From assembly GCF_003555545.1 (NCBI RefSeq), contig NZ_CP032157.1, forward strand, positions 7,258,546 to 7,322,545: a stretch of DNA of 64,000 nucleotides. Reading direction: 5' to 3'. Both the position numbers and the translations under genes were made by a program. Position 1 is the stretch's first letter, and each line of letters begins with the position of its first letter. Below are positions 6,506-15,313 of the stretch, in pieces. The notes beneath the pieces are model-generated. The model was not told where the DNA came from. It made no database searches and was given only the letters and a program-made list of their open reading frames with translations. This DNA is from Paraflavitalea soli. GTDB taxonomy: Bacteria > Bacteroidota > Bacteroidia > Chitinophagales > Chitinophagaceae.

Positions 6506-7606
6506 ATGAAAATACTCGATTGGTACATATTAAAGAAATTCCTTACTACTACCTTGTTCATTGCATTGATCTTTTCCCTGATCTCGGTAGTGATCGATAC
6601 CAGTGAGAAAGCCGATGATTTTGTGAAATCCGGCCTTTCCACCTACCAGATCATCATGAAATATTATATCGGGTTTGTACCCTTTATCTTATCCATGATC
6701 TTTCCGCTGATGGTATTCATTGCAGTGATCTTCTTCACCTCCAAAATGGCTGGCCGTTCTGAGATCGTGGCCATCCTGGCCGGAGGGGTTCGTTTCAATC
6801 GTCTGCTGCGTCCTTACATGATCGGCGCTTTCTTATTGGGCGGTTTCTTCTGGTATGCTACCCAATACCTGCTTCCCAAGGCCAATGTGATCTATGGTAA
6901 TTTTCAGGCTACTTATATTGATAGTAAAAGTTCTTACGAACAGGGAGAGTACGGCAAGCGGTCCCGCAATTACTATATCCGCATTGATACCAACACCTTT
7001 GCAGGTTTGCGCAATTACGATACCACTACAAAATCAGCCAGCAATGGTTTTTTCCTGGACCGTATGAAAGGCACACAGGTGGTCTATAACCTGCGGGCAG
7101 AGACCGTACGGTGGGATACCGCCAAAAAGACCTGGAAACTGGAAAATGCCGTGGAAAGGAAAATTGACGGATTGACCGAAACAGTCAGGGCCATACCTTC
7201 TATGGATATTAAGCTCAATGTGAAGCCCAATGAGATCAAGCCCGATAAATACCTGAAAGATAAAATGACCACACCCGAACTGAAGCGTTTTATCAAAGCG
7301 GAAGAAGTGAGGGGTACGGAAGGGCTCAATGATTTTAAAGTGGCCCGCTATCGGCGCGATGCCACGCCCGTATCAGTAGTGATCCTTACATTAATTGGAG
7401 CTTCTGTAGCATGCCGTAAAACACGCGGCGGCAGTGGGCTGCATATGGCCACCGGTATTATCACCGCTGCTATTTTCGTGGTCATGGACAAGTTTTCCCT
7501 TACTTTCTCTACCAAAGGCAGTTTCCCTCCCTTGCTGGCAGCCTGGATGCCCAACCTCATCTTTGGTACCATCGCCATCTGGCTATACCGTACAGCACCT
7601 AAATAA
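6506..7606 (+). CDS. LptF/LptG family LPS export permease
   Basis: 366 residues from the ATG at 6506. An in-frame start at 6422 would add a 28-residue hydrophilic tail before the conserved MKILDWYILKKF opening, so it was rejected. There are three N-terminal membrane segments (about 12-35, 50-85, 100-120), a periplasmic beta-jellyroll region (about 120-280) and three C-terminal segments (about 290-362), the YjgP/YjgQ arrangement. The protein is one half of the inner-membrane LptB2FG transporter that extracts lipopolysaccharide and feeds it to LptC/LptA. Sequence alone does not settle LptF versus LptG; Bacteroidota usually encode the partner elsewhere. Confidence 0.88.
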   Translation: MKILDWYILKKFLTTTLFIALIFSLISVVIDTSEKADDFVKSGLSTYQIIMKYYIGFVPFILSMIFPLMVFIAVIFFTSKMAGRSEIVAILAGGVRFNRLLRPYMIGAFLLGGFFWYATQYLLPKANVIYGNFQATYIDSKSSYEQGEYGKRSRNYYIRIDTNTFAGLRNYDTTTKSASNGFFLDRMKGTQVVYNLRAETVRWDTAKKTWKLENAVERKIDGLTETVRAIPSMDIKLNVKPNEIKPDKYLKDKMTTPELKRFIKAEEVRGTEGLNDFKVARYRRDATPVSVVILTLIGASVACRKTRGGSGLHMATGIITAAIFVVMDKFSLTFSTKGSFPPLLAAWMPNLIFGTIAIWLYRTAPK

Positions 7607-7677
7607 GGCCTGGGGTTTATATCTCACTAGTGCTTGCCCCGCAACACCTGCGACAGCAGGAAGCAACCCTTTCTCGT

Positions 7678-7709
7678 TGCCTTACTGCCTCGATGCCTTG
7701 TTGCCTTAT
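7678..7709. repeat. 8 bp degenerate tandem array TGCCTnnn
   Basis: Units TGCCTTAC, TGCCTCGA, TGCCTTGT, TGCCTTAT in exact register. The same unit recurs at 20386-20409 and 20457-20488. It lies in the 326 bp gap before the citrate synthase gene. Confidence 0.75.
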
Positions 7710-7839
7710 ACTGTTGGAATGCTGAAATAATCAAGGGATTAGTAAGAGATTAGAATAAAATAAATTATTGTTTAGTTTTATTAAAAGCCTATTAATTTAA
7801 AAGGTTTCTTACTATTTCCGTCAACCCCATTGAATTAAT

Positions 7840-7872
7840 TTTGTTCTATTGAACGAGTTTGGTTTAACTTTA
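7840..7872 (+). promoter_or_regulatory. Probable promoter of the citrate synthase gene
   Basis: TTTG (7840-7843), 21 bp, then TAACTTTA (7865-7872), one mismatch to TAnnTTTG. The start would be about 50 nt before the ATG at 7933. The surrounding 100 bp are very A/T-rich. Confidence 0.4.
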
Positions 7873-7932
7873 GCGGCCAAGGAATCAATACCTGTAAATA
7901 CTTCGTTTTTATATATATAATCTTGTTGCATC

Positions 7933-9258
7933 ATGGGCATTCTCAAAGAAAGGTTTAAAGCAAAAGCAGATATCGCAGCAGTGGAAATCAAAGACCTGCT
8001 GAAAGAACATGGCTCCAAAAAGATCGGTGAAGTACAATTGTCACAGGTGTACCAGGGTATGCGGGGTATTACCGGCCTCGTGAGCGAAACCTCCTTATTG
8101 GATTCACAGGAAGGTATCCGTTTCCGCGGCTATTCCATTCCCGAATTGCAGGACAAGTTGCCCAAGGCCAAAGGCGGCAGCGAGCCATTACCGGAAGGTC
8201 TTTTTTACCTGATGCTTATTGGAGAACTGCCTACCGAAGAAGATGTAGCGCACATCAGTTCTATCTGGCAAAGACGTTCACACGTGCCCAACCACGTATT
8301 TGATGCTATTGACGCCCTGCCCGTTACAGCCCATCCCATGACCATGTTTGTAACAGGTATTATGGCCCTTCAAACAGAAAGCAATTTTGCCAAACGTTAT
8401 GCCGAAGGGATCAATAAGAAAGATTATTGGGAACCTGTATTTGATGATGCGATGGACCTGATAGCCCGGTTACCACGGGTGGCCGCCTATATCTATCGCC
8501 GGAAATATAAAAATAACCAGCATATCCACCCCAATGGATTGCTCGACTGGGCAGGCAACCTGGCCCATATGCTGGGTTTTGAAGATGAAAGCTTTAAAGA
8601 ACTGATGCGCTTATACATGACCATTCATGCCGATCATGAAGGAGGCAATGTATCTGCCCATACTACCCACCTGGTAGGCTCAGCCCTCAGCGATCCTTAC
8701 CTCAGCCTGGCTGCAGGTATGAATGGACTGGCAGGTCCTTTGCACGGCCTCGCCAACCAGGAAGTGATCAAGTGGATCTATGAAATGAGGGAGCAATTAA
8801 AAACTGAAAAGCCTTCTAAAGAACAAATAGGGGAATATGTAAAGAAAACATTGGGTGAAGGAAAAGTAGTACCTGGCTATGGCCACGCCGTATTGCGCAA
8901 GACCGATCCCCGCTTTACTGCTCAAATGGAGTTTGGTAAGAAACATATGGCCGATGATCCATTGGTACAAACCGTATGGAATATCTATGAAGAAGTACCA
9001 CCCATTTTGCAGTCATTAGGCAAGATCAAAAATCCATGGCCCAATGTCGATGCACACAGCGGTGCCCTGCTGGTACATTACGGCATGGTGGAATACGAAT
9101 TCTATACCGTGCTGTTCGGCGTAAGCCGAGCCTTGGGTGTACTGGCCAGCCTTATCTGGGACCGTGCACTGGCATTCCCCATTGAAAGGCCCAAGTCGGT
9201 AACCACAGCCCTCGTGAAAAGGTGGCTGAATGGTGAAGATGAGATCTGGGGTGATTAA
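7933..9258 (+). CDS. Citrate synthase, mitochondrial (eukaryotic) type
   Basis: 441 residues. It condenses acetyl-CoA and oxaloacetate to citrate, the first step of the TCA cycle, in the cytosol. Catalytic residues are H271 ([11 protein letters not shown]), H318 ([16 protein letters not shown]) and D373 ([11 protein letters not shown]). Whole stretches match animal mitochondrial citrate synthase as I remember it: [65 protein letters not shown] and ERPKS. This is the dimeric si-type enzyme rather than the hexameric GltA common in proteobacteria. The protein lacks a targeting sequence. It has its own probable promoter and a strong terminator. Confidence 0.96.
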   Translation: [441 protein letters not shown]

Positions 9259-9282
9259 GAATTAATTGTCAGCCTGAGCAAT

Positions 9283-9306
9283 GTCACCCTGAGCTTGTCG
9301 AAGGGG
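9283..9306 (+). repeat. Dispersed CTGAGCTTGTCGAAG repeat, copy 1
   Basis: Contains CTGAGCTTGTCGAAG within GTCACCC...GGGG. Related copies lie at 44846-44858 and 46951-46965. I recall this word as a widespread short intergenic repeat in many bacterial genomes. Confidence 0.55.
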
Positions 9307-9355
9307 CTGTAAGGCAACTTTACTGTACAGATCCAGGCACATCAACATACTATTT

Positions 9356-9390
9356 AAAACGGCTATCTCTTTATGGATAGCCGTTTTTTT
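9356..9390 (+). terminator. Rho-independent terminator of the citrate synthase gene
   Basis: AAAACGGCTATC (9356-9367) pairs with GATAGCCGTTTT (9376-9387) with an 8-base loop, followed by further T residues. The A tract on the other side may also serve the LytTR gene reading leftward (stop 9405). Confidence 0.9.
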
Positions 9391-9404
9391 ATGCGGTGGG
9401 TTTT

Positions 9405-9761
9405 TCAGCAGGCGTTCGTACTCCAATGATGGAGAAACTCCGGTTTGCGGCGTTTGGAAACATCGATCAGCTCTCCGTTGTGCAGCTCGATTTTGCCACC
9501 TTCTCCATCAATATAGCGCAGGATGAATTTTTTATTGACCAGGTGTGTACGATGAGGTCTGATGAAATCATTGGCCGCCAGGTCTTCCTCAAATCTTTTG
9601 AGCACTTTGGCTACCACCAGCTTTTTACCGTTGGTGAAAAACAGCTTGCTGTAATTGCTGATGGCTTGTATGCGGATGATGGAGCCAATGTCTAAGACGG
9701 CGATCCCGGAGTTGCCGGGCAGCAAAATAAGGCTGCTGCCGGTTATTGTTTTTTCAGGCAT
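9405..9761 (-). CDS. LytTR DNA-binding domain protein
   Basis: 118 residues, almost entirely one LytTR domain (about 18-110): IIRIQAISNYSKLFFTNGKKLVVAKVLKRFEEDL, then FIRPHRTHLVNKKFI and ELIDVSKRRK, all signature positions of the AgrA/LytR DNA-binding fold. There is no receiver domain, so its activity is not set by phosphorylation. Its ATG overlaps the end of the small membrane protein gene by 8 bp, so both are made from one mRNA with coupled translation. Two perfect TTTGTCCCC direct repeats upstream of the operon have spacing suited to LytTR proteins, which bind paired direct repeats on one DNA face, and may be its own operator. Confidence 0.88.
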   Translation of the reverse strand: MPEKTITGSSLILLPGNSGIAVLDIGSIIRIQAISNYSKLFFTNGKKLVVAKVLKRFEEDLAANDFIRPHRTHLVNKKFILRYIDGEGGKIELHNGELIDVSKRRKPEFLHHWSTNAC

Positions 9762-9975
9762 ATATAAAGGTGTTTACCAGCGATGATTGAACCGTTTGCC
9801 GATGGCTGTTTTCTTTTAACTGCTCTTCTATGCGTTGGATTCGCTGGTGGAAGATCCACCAGATCAGCCCGGCCAGTGCCAGGCAAACCAGGATCACTGC
9901 CAGATAATTACGGGATATCCAATGCTTGTCAACTGCCATGCAGCTTTTAAAAGCAATATCGGTTGGGGCAGTCAT
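9754..9975 (-). CDS. Small single-span membrane protein upstream of LytTR
   Basis: 73 residues from the ATG at 9975 (61 from the ATG at 9939). It has one transmembrane helix (NYLAVILVCLALAGLIWWIF) followed by a charged, probably coiled-coil tail (QRIQRIEEQLKENSHRQ). The reading frame stays open to 10035, but that part is encoded by the CCCC-rich direct repeats and is unlikely to be translated. No family is recognised. LytTR regulators are often encoded beside small membrane proteins that restrain them, and the 8 bp overlap with the LytTR gene supports such a partnership; this role is inferred from context only. Confidence 0.6.
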   Translation of the reverse strand: MTAPTDIAFKSCMAVDKHWISRNYLAVILVCLALAGLIWWIFHQRIQRIEEQLKENSHRQTVQSSLVNTFIYA

Positions 9976-10016
9976 TATTTCAGTAACCCAGGGGGGGATA
10001 AAGTAGGGACAGGGGA

Positions 10017-10036
10017 GGGGACAAATGGGGGACAAA
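10017..10036 (-). promoter_or_regulatory. Paired TTTGTCCCC direct repeats, 11 bp apart
   Basis: On the minus strand TTTGTCCCC occurs at 10036-10028 and 10025-10017, with a weaker TGTCCC at 10011-10006. The 11 bp step is about one helical turn. They lie 40-60 bp upstream of the small membrane protein/LytTR operon. Confidence 0.5.
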
Positions 10037-10037
10037 C

Positions 10038-10086
10038 AGTCTGGGAGTCAGTAAGTCCGGAAGTTGGTAAAGTCCGAAAGTCGGTC
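10038..10086. repeat. 8 bp degenerate tandem array AGTCnGnn
   Basis: Six units: AGTCTGGG, AGTCAGTA, AGTCCGGA, AGTTGGTA (plus one A), AGTCCGAA, AGTCGGTC. It lies between the TPR regulator and the LytTR operon. Confidence 0.65.
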
Positions 10087-10125
10087 GCGGCGCTGTTTTC
10101 TTCCGGTCTTTCCGCCTTTCTGACT

Positions 10126-11850
10126 TTATATCAGGTTAACCAATTCATCAAGAGAACCTTCTTCAGGAAGATTAACCTTCTTGCGCAATCGCTGCCGCGC
10201 CTTTTTGATGGCATCATAACTTACGCCCAGCATAGCCGCCATATCCTTGGGCGGTAATTGTAATTTGGTGAGGGCGATTAAGCGGGTGTCCGCAGCACTG
10301 AGGTCGGGCATTTTTTCGCGAAGGCGTATAAAGAACCCCGGGTATACTTTCTCATAAAGATCGCGGAAAGTTCTCCAGTCTTCCTCTGTCAGGATGGTGG
10401 CATTGAGCAGTTGGTGAAGGTTTTCCATCCGCTCTTTGTTTTCCTGCAGGCCATGCTGTTGTAGTTGCTCCAGTTCCTGCCTGAACTGTTCGATCAGCTC
10501 ATTCTTTTCTTTGAGCTTATTCGTATAACCTGTCAATTCCTGTTGGGCAAAGGCCAGTTGCTGCCGGTCTTTCTCGCGGGCCATGGCCGACAATTGTAAT
10601 TCCTTGTTGCGCTTCAATCGTTGCCGGTTTACCCACAGCAGCCCAATAATGCAGGTCAGCAGCAGCACGATCAATAAGCTGTTCCTGATAAATACTTCCT
10701 GCCGGCGCTGGTATTCCAGTTCATTGATCGCCTTGAGGTGTTGCTCCGTTTCCACTTTCAGCTTGGCCTGGTTGAGTGTTCGGTTGCCACGTATCACCGC
10801 CAGACTGTCTTTGTACAACAACAGCGAATCGGCATATTGCAATGCCAGCGCATCATTCCCTTTGTATTGGTGGTACCGGTACAGGTTTTCATACCAGTTC
10901 TTGTATAGTACAGCGCCTCCCCATTGGTATACATAGGGGCGGGCCAGGTCGAGGTACCTTTGGGCTTCACTGACTTTCCCCTGCCGGAGATAAATGGTAA
11001 CCAGCACCATGGCAGCATTGATAGCGCTGCCCCATTCCCTTGCTTTCATGCTGCCTTCATAATCTTCGAGCAGTAAGGGCAGGGCCAGCATATCTTTCCC
11101 CTGGAGGTGATAGGTATACCCGAGGTTGCCATAGGAGAGCGACATGTAAAACGAATCTTTCACCGCAGCAGCGGAAGCGTGCGACCTGTTGAAATAATAG
11201 ATCGCCGAATCATATTGTTTCAACTGCTGATAACACAAGGCAATGCTGTTCTCTACTGCGGTAAAATAGAAAACATTATTCCAGTAAGCTGGCACGGCCA
11301 GAGCTTCTTTATAATGCTTGATGGCCTGTTCATATTCTCCAAAGCGGTAATAGCATTCAGCCAGTCCACCGGCATAGCGCCTGGTATAGGGGTAATTGTT
11401 GATCCCTTTTGCTTCAAACAGGTGACGGGCCTTTTGCATGTATTCAAAGGCCGGACCAAACTTTTCCAATACAAAATAGTAATCCCCGGTATAGTACCAG
11501 CATTCTGCCGCTACCATGGGCCACCCTTTTTGCCGGGCCGTTTCTTCTGCCCGCAGCATGATGTCAACACTTGTAGGCAGGCCGCGGTATTGCGTGGACA
11601 GGTAGACCTGTTGTATGAGCCATGCCTGTTGCATGGGCAATTCCAGGTCTTTGTTGCGATAATATTGCTCGGCAGCCTGCAATTGATTAACGACGGAGGC
11701 GCTATCCTGCGTGAGTAAGCTCTTTTTGTACCAGGCCCATATGGTTTTCACCTGTTCGTCTTTGGAGAGCGAAGATGAAATGGCTGGCTGGGCATGGGCC
11801 ACAGATAAGGAGCATACAAACAGCCATAACAGCAGCGACTTTCGAGCCAA
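10126..11850 (-). CDS. Membrane-bound TPR regulator with C-terminal helix-turn-helix
   Basis: 574 residues. A signal peptide (1-20, ending AHAQ) is followed by five to six tetratricopeptide repeats in the periplasm (about 85-340), one transmembrane helix (FIRNSLLIVLLLTCIIGLLW, about 390-410), a cytoplasmic coiled coil (about 415-480) and a C-terminal LuxR-like helix-turn-helix (LPPKDMAAMLGVSYDAIKKARQRLRKK, about 532-558). This layout is a Bacteroidota one-component regulator that senses outside the membrane and binds DNA inside. The start is TTG at 11850: an in-frame TAA lies two codons upstream and the signal peptide begins here. Its neighbours on the same strand, 150 bp on, are the small membrane protein and LytTR genes, possible targets. 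Confidence 0.85.
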   Translation of the reverse strand: MARKSLLLWLFVCSLSVAHAQPAISSSLSKDEQVKTIWAWYKKSLLTQDSASVVNQLQAAEQYYRNKDLELPMQQAWLIQQVYLSTQYRGLPTSVDIMLRAEETARQKGWPMVAAECWYYTGDYYFVLEKFGPAFEYMQKARHLFEAKGINNYPYTRRYAGGLAECYYRFGEYEQAIKHYKEALAVPAYWNNVFYFTAVENSIALCYQQLKQYDSAIYYFNRSHASAAAVKDSFYMSLSYGNLGYTYHLQGKDMLALPLLLEDYEGSMKAREWGSAINAAMVLVTIYLRQGKVSEAQRYLDLARPYVYQWGGAVLYKNWYENLYRYHQYKGNDALALQYADSLLLYKDSLAVIRGNRTLNQAKLKVETEQHLKAINELEYQRRQEVFIRNSLLIVLLLTCIIGLLWVNRQRLKRNKELQLSAMAREKDRQQLAFAQQELTGYTNKLKEKNELIEQFRQELEQLQQHGLQENKERMENLHQLLNATILTEEDWRTFRDLYEKVYPGFFIRLREKMPDLSAADTRLIALTKLQLPPKDMAAMLGVSYDAIKKARQRLRKKVNLPEEGSLDELVNLI

Positions 11851-11905
11851 GGCTTAGTAGTTAGTTGGTTACTGTACGAAAATAGCGGAAAATCAGACAC
11901 GCCCC

Positions 11906-14900
11906 TTACCCCAGTATCTTCTCCAGCGCCAGTATCTTCTCCAGCGGAGGCCTATGGGTAAAAATGCCGGAATCACTATTGGCTCTTACCCCCCTTACAA
12001 AGAGATAGATCACTCCACCAAACTGTGTATCGTAATCGAAGTGCCGCAGGCGGCTTTCCAGGTACTTCTTAACAGCCAGGGTATAGATCAGGTATTGTAA
12101 ATGGTAGTTGTTCTCATTCATCGTTTTGACCAGCGCCGCCGGTGAATACTGGTCCGGATCATTGCCCAGGTAGTTGGACTTCCAATCAAGTATATAATAA
12201 CGGCCTCCGTGTTCAAAGAACAAGTCGATCTTTCCATTCATCATGCCTTCCAGTTCATTACCCGGCAATCCATGCAGGCTCCTGATCAATATACTGAATT
12301 GATCATCGGACAGCGCGTGTAGTGCTTCCGGGGGAAAGGAGGGTACCGGAAAGTCAAATTCAAATTCTGTCATCCGCTTTTGCCAGGCTACATCAGCCAA
12401 CGTAAAAGGTTCTCCTGCTCCACCAATATTGGTGTACAATACTTGGTGCAACATTTCATGCAGCATCGGTAGGTATACATCCTCCTGTCCGGGAACATAC
12501 CGGCGGATGGCTTCCTCCAGCCAGCTATTCCACCGGCTGTCATCGCCGAAATGGATGTTCTCAAAAATAAAATGCAGGAAATTACCCGTCTTGGCGCCAC
12601 GCTGCAACAGGTGAAAGATAAAATTGTCATACGCCTCCGCAAGCGGGAAGGAGCGGGGAGGCGCCTGGTGCTCCGGTTTGGCAGCCAGCATCGTATAACT
12701 CATCTTTCGCCAGTTTTCCTCCTGCAAAGAAAACCGTATGGGATGCATCACCGCAGGTGTTCTGGCATCAGCCGCCTGCCGGTAAGGACGGACAGGCGCC
12801 GCAGGTCCTTCATTCCTGAACACCATCAGCGGACTATCTGTATTGGGTAGTGCATTTAAAAAGGTGGCCAGCGTAGAAGCTTTGTAATACAGGTTCCTGA
12901 AAATATAACAGACATATACCGCGCGGGTGATGGCCACATACAGTAAACGCCTGTTTTCCTGTTCCGCCTGCTGCTGTTGCCAAACCAGTTGTTCTTCCGT
13001 TAACCGGCTTCTTTCTATGCCTATATAATCACCGCTGGCGGGGTCACGGAAGCTGACGAATTCCTGCGTTTTATTCTCTGTAAAATCAAGAAAAGGAGCC
13101 AGCACAATATTGTATTCCAGCCCCTTGCTCTTGTGAATGGTCACGATCTTCACCGCTTCTTCATCACTCTCCATACGCTGCGTATATTCATCACCCTCGG
13201 CCAACATGCCATCAATACCCCGCTGTAACCAGGAAAGCAATTCCGGTATCGAAAGATTCTTACGGCTCTCTGCCTGGTGCACCAACTCCATCAACTGGTA
13301 TAGGTTGGTGATAATGCGCTCGCCATTCTCCGATTGTAAAGTCAGTAATACCTGCTTCACGTTGAAGTCGGCTACAAAATCCATCAGCGCTGTGTAAATG
13401 CCATCCTGCTGCCAGCGGTTCTTATACCGGGTAAACAATTCCAGCACAGCCCCATCATCCAGCAAAAGGATCTGCGCCCTATCAAAGCCTGTAAAAGGTG
13501 ATAGTAAGGCCCGGTTAATAGAAGAACGGTCGGGGCGGGCAATGGCTTCCATCAGGTACAACAGGTAATTGGCCTCTTCCGATTGCAACACCTTGGAATC
13601 GTCAATCGTTACCGAAGGAATACCCAGCCTGGTGAGCGCCGACTTCACTTCACGGCCCTGCTTACCCGTACGCACCAGGATACCGATATCGGAGGGAATG
13701 ACCTGGCGTTGTTCACCTTTTTTGTTGATCTGGTAGCGGGTATCCTGCAACAGCAAGGCCACCTGTGTGGCAACTGCTTCCAGCAGTAGACTGGTTTTAG
13801 GCAGGGAGAAGATAGTAAAGGCAGGGAGGGTTACACCCGCTTGCTGCAAGTCGCCCTTGGTATTCGGTACCGGGCTGTCTACCGGTATATAATGAATGGC
13901 ATTATCCTGTTGCTCAAAGAAGAATGTGTCGAAGCCATCTTCCGGCAAAAAGAATTGATTCATGCCCGCGATCATCTGTACCGAGGAACGGTAATTGTGG
14001 TTCATACCATACAGATGTTTCACCGTATCCCTTGCCTTGAAATAGGTAAATATATCAGCCTTGCGCCAGGCATAGATACTTTGCTTGGGATCGCCAATAT
14101 AAAAGAGGATCGTATCCGTTCCAAACGCGTGGTCAAAGATCTCAAATTGCTGCCGGTCAGTATCCTGAAACTCATCAATGAATACCGCCTTGTATTTCCG
14201 GCGCAATACCGCCGTCAGTTTGCTGCTATTTCTTGCAGTGAGTGCATAGTGCAGGTTATGGATCAGGTCATCATAGCCCAGTACATTATTCCGTTCTTTG
14301 AACTGCCCTATACCTTTTCCTGCTTCCTGTATGGCAAGATAGTATAGCTGGTGGTAGATCAACTGAATGGCCGATTCCCTTGCTTCAGCAGCTGCATCAT
14401 ACCGGGCAATGTGCTGCAGCAGGTCAGGGAAAAGCTTCACCACATACCCCGTGCTCTTTTTGCTCCGTACGGCTTCTGCAAAAGCAGTTGGCGAAGAGAG
14501 GCTGGGCAACAATCCCTTTTTGGCATAAGCATTACTTTCACAAAGGTTCCTTAACAACCCCTCATTGTCTGTTATATAGCCGTAGAGCGCTTCTTCTGCT
14601 GCTGTCACCTGTTCATGCAGCGCCGCCAATTGCTGCTGCCAGGCTTCCTGCTTAGCCCTGGTAATCGTGTAGAGCGTATTATCCTGGAAGCCAGGGTATA
14701 TTTTGCCACTTAAATGATTTTCCAACACCTCCCTGATATGCTGCTGAAGGTCTTCATGCCAAAGCTGCAGCAGCAGGCCCGCGGGTAAAGTGGTGATGTT
14801 CCTGCGCCAGAATTTATTGAGCTCTTCTTCTATGACCGGAGAGAGATCAGGTACCATTTCAGCGCCAAACAGCTGGAAGGTTTCAAAGGCAAATTCATTG

Positions 14901-15301
14901 AGCGCCTGTTGACAAAAACTATGAATGGTCAATACCGATGTTTCGTCGAGGAACAAGACCGCATCGGTCAGTTGCTGTTTCACCACTGCCGCACCGCGCA
15001 GGTCAATAGCCTGTTGTACCAGCTGAGTAATATTGTCGTCTGTAATGGGCGCGCCACCGGCATACTTATGGGCACTGCGGATAAAAAGGCGCACCCGCTC
15101 TTCCAACTCTGCCACTGCAGCCTTGGTAAAGGTGACCATCAATATTTCTTTAATGGACAATTTCTTTTCCAACACCAGCCGCAATACCAGGATGGCAATA
15201 GAATAGGTTTTACCCGTACCGGCACTGGCTTCAATGAGGTTACTCTCTTCCAGTGGCACGGTAGAGGCATCGAAATCCTGATATTGCTTAGACATACTCA
15301 T
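11906..15301 (-). CDS. recB: Exodeoxyribonuclease V subunit RecB (helicase-nuclease)
   Basis: 1131 residues (E. coli RecB about 1180). The superfamily 1A helicase core has Walker A ASAGTGKT (25-32), the Ia region MVTFTKAAVAELEERVR, Walker B DEFQDTD (376-382), GDPKQSIYAWR and the late motif VKIVTIHKSKGLEYNIV. The C-terminal RecB-family nuclease retains D1039 and K1041 in ILDWKSNYLG followed by the QLxxY-like LQYLIYTLA. The enzyme is the 3'-5' motor and the nuclease of RecBCD, which resects double-strand breaks for recombination and degrades foreign DNA. It starts 12 bp after recC. A second ATG lies at 15295. The last 12 residues are a repeated LEKIL unit. Confidence 0.96.
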   Translation of the reverse strand: MSMSKQYQDFDASTVPLEESNLIEASAGTGKTYSIAILVLRLVLEKKLSIKEILMVTFTKAAVAELEERVRLFIRSAHKYAGGAPITDDNITQLVQQAIDLRGAAVVKQQLTDAVLFLDETSVLTIHSFCQQALNEFAFETFQLFGAEMVPDLSPVIEEELNKFWRRNITTLPAGLLLQLWHEDLQQHIREVLENHLSGKIYPGFQDNTLYTITRAKQEAWQQQLAALHEQVTAAEEALYGYITDNEGLLRNLCESNAYAKKGLLPSLSSPTAFAEAVRSKKSTGYVVKLFPDLLQHIARYDAAAEARESAIQLIYHQLYYLAIQEAGKGIGQFKERNNVLGYDDLIHNLHYALTARNSSKLTAVLRRKYKAVFIDEFQDTDRQQFEIFDHAFGTDTILFYIGDPKQSIYAWRKADIFTYFKARDTVKHLYGMNHNYRSSVQMIAGMNQFFLPEDGFDTFFFEQQDNAIHYIPVDSPVPNTKGDLQQAGVTLPAFTIFSLPKTSLLLEAVATQVALLLQDTRYQINKKGEQRQVIPSDIGILVRTGKQGREVKSALTRLGIPSVTIDDSKVLQSEEANYLLYLMEAIARPDRSSINRALLSPFTGFDRAQILLLDDGAVLELFTRYKNRWQQDGIYTALMDFVADFNVKQVLLTLQSENGERIITNLYQLMELVHQAESRKNLSIPELLSWLQRGIDGMLAEGDEYTQRMESDEEAVKIVTIHKSKGLEYNIVLAPFLDFTENKTQEFVSFRDPASGDYIGIERSRLTEEQLVWQQQQAEQENRRLLYVAITRAVYVCYIFRNLYYKASTLATFLNALPNTDSPLMVFRNEGPAAPVRPYRQAADARTPAVMHPIRFSLQEENWRKMSYTMLAAKPEHQAPPRSFPLAEAYDNFIFHLLQRGAKTGNFLHFIFENIHFGDDSRWNSWLEEAIRRYVPGQEDVYLPMLHEMLHQVLYTNIGGAGEPFTLADVAWQKRMTEFEFDFPVPSFPPEALHALSDDQFSILIRSLHGLPGNELEGMMNGKIDLFFEHGGRYYILDWKSNYLGNDPDQYSPAALVKTMNENNYHLQYLIYTLAVKKYLESRLRHFDYDTQFGGVIYLFVRGVRANSDSGIFTHRPPLEKILALEKILG
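11911..11946. repeat. 18 bp exact tandem duplication at the recB 3' end
   Basis: CCAGTATCTTCTCCAGCG occurs at 11911-11928 and 11929-11946. It encodes the terminal LEKILA and LEKILG. Confidence 0.9.
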
Positions 15302-15313
15302 GTGGGCATCCTG

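Noticed and set aside
9976-10035. Upstream extension of the small membrane protein
   Set aside because: Encoded by CCCC-rich direct repeats that look regulatory.
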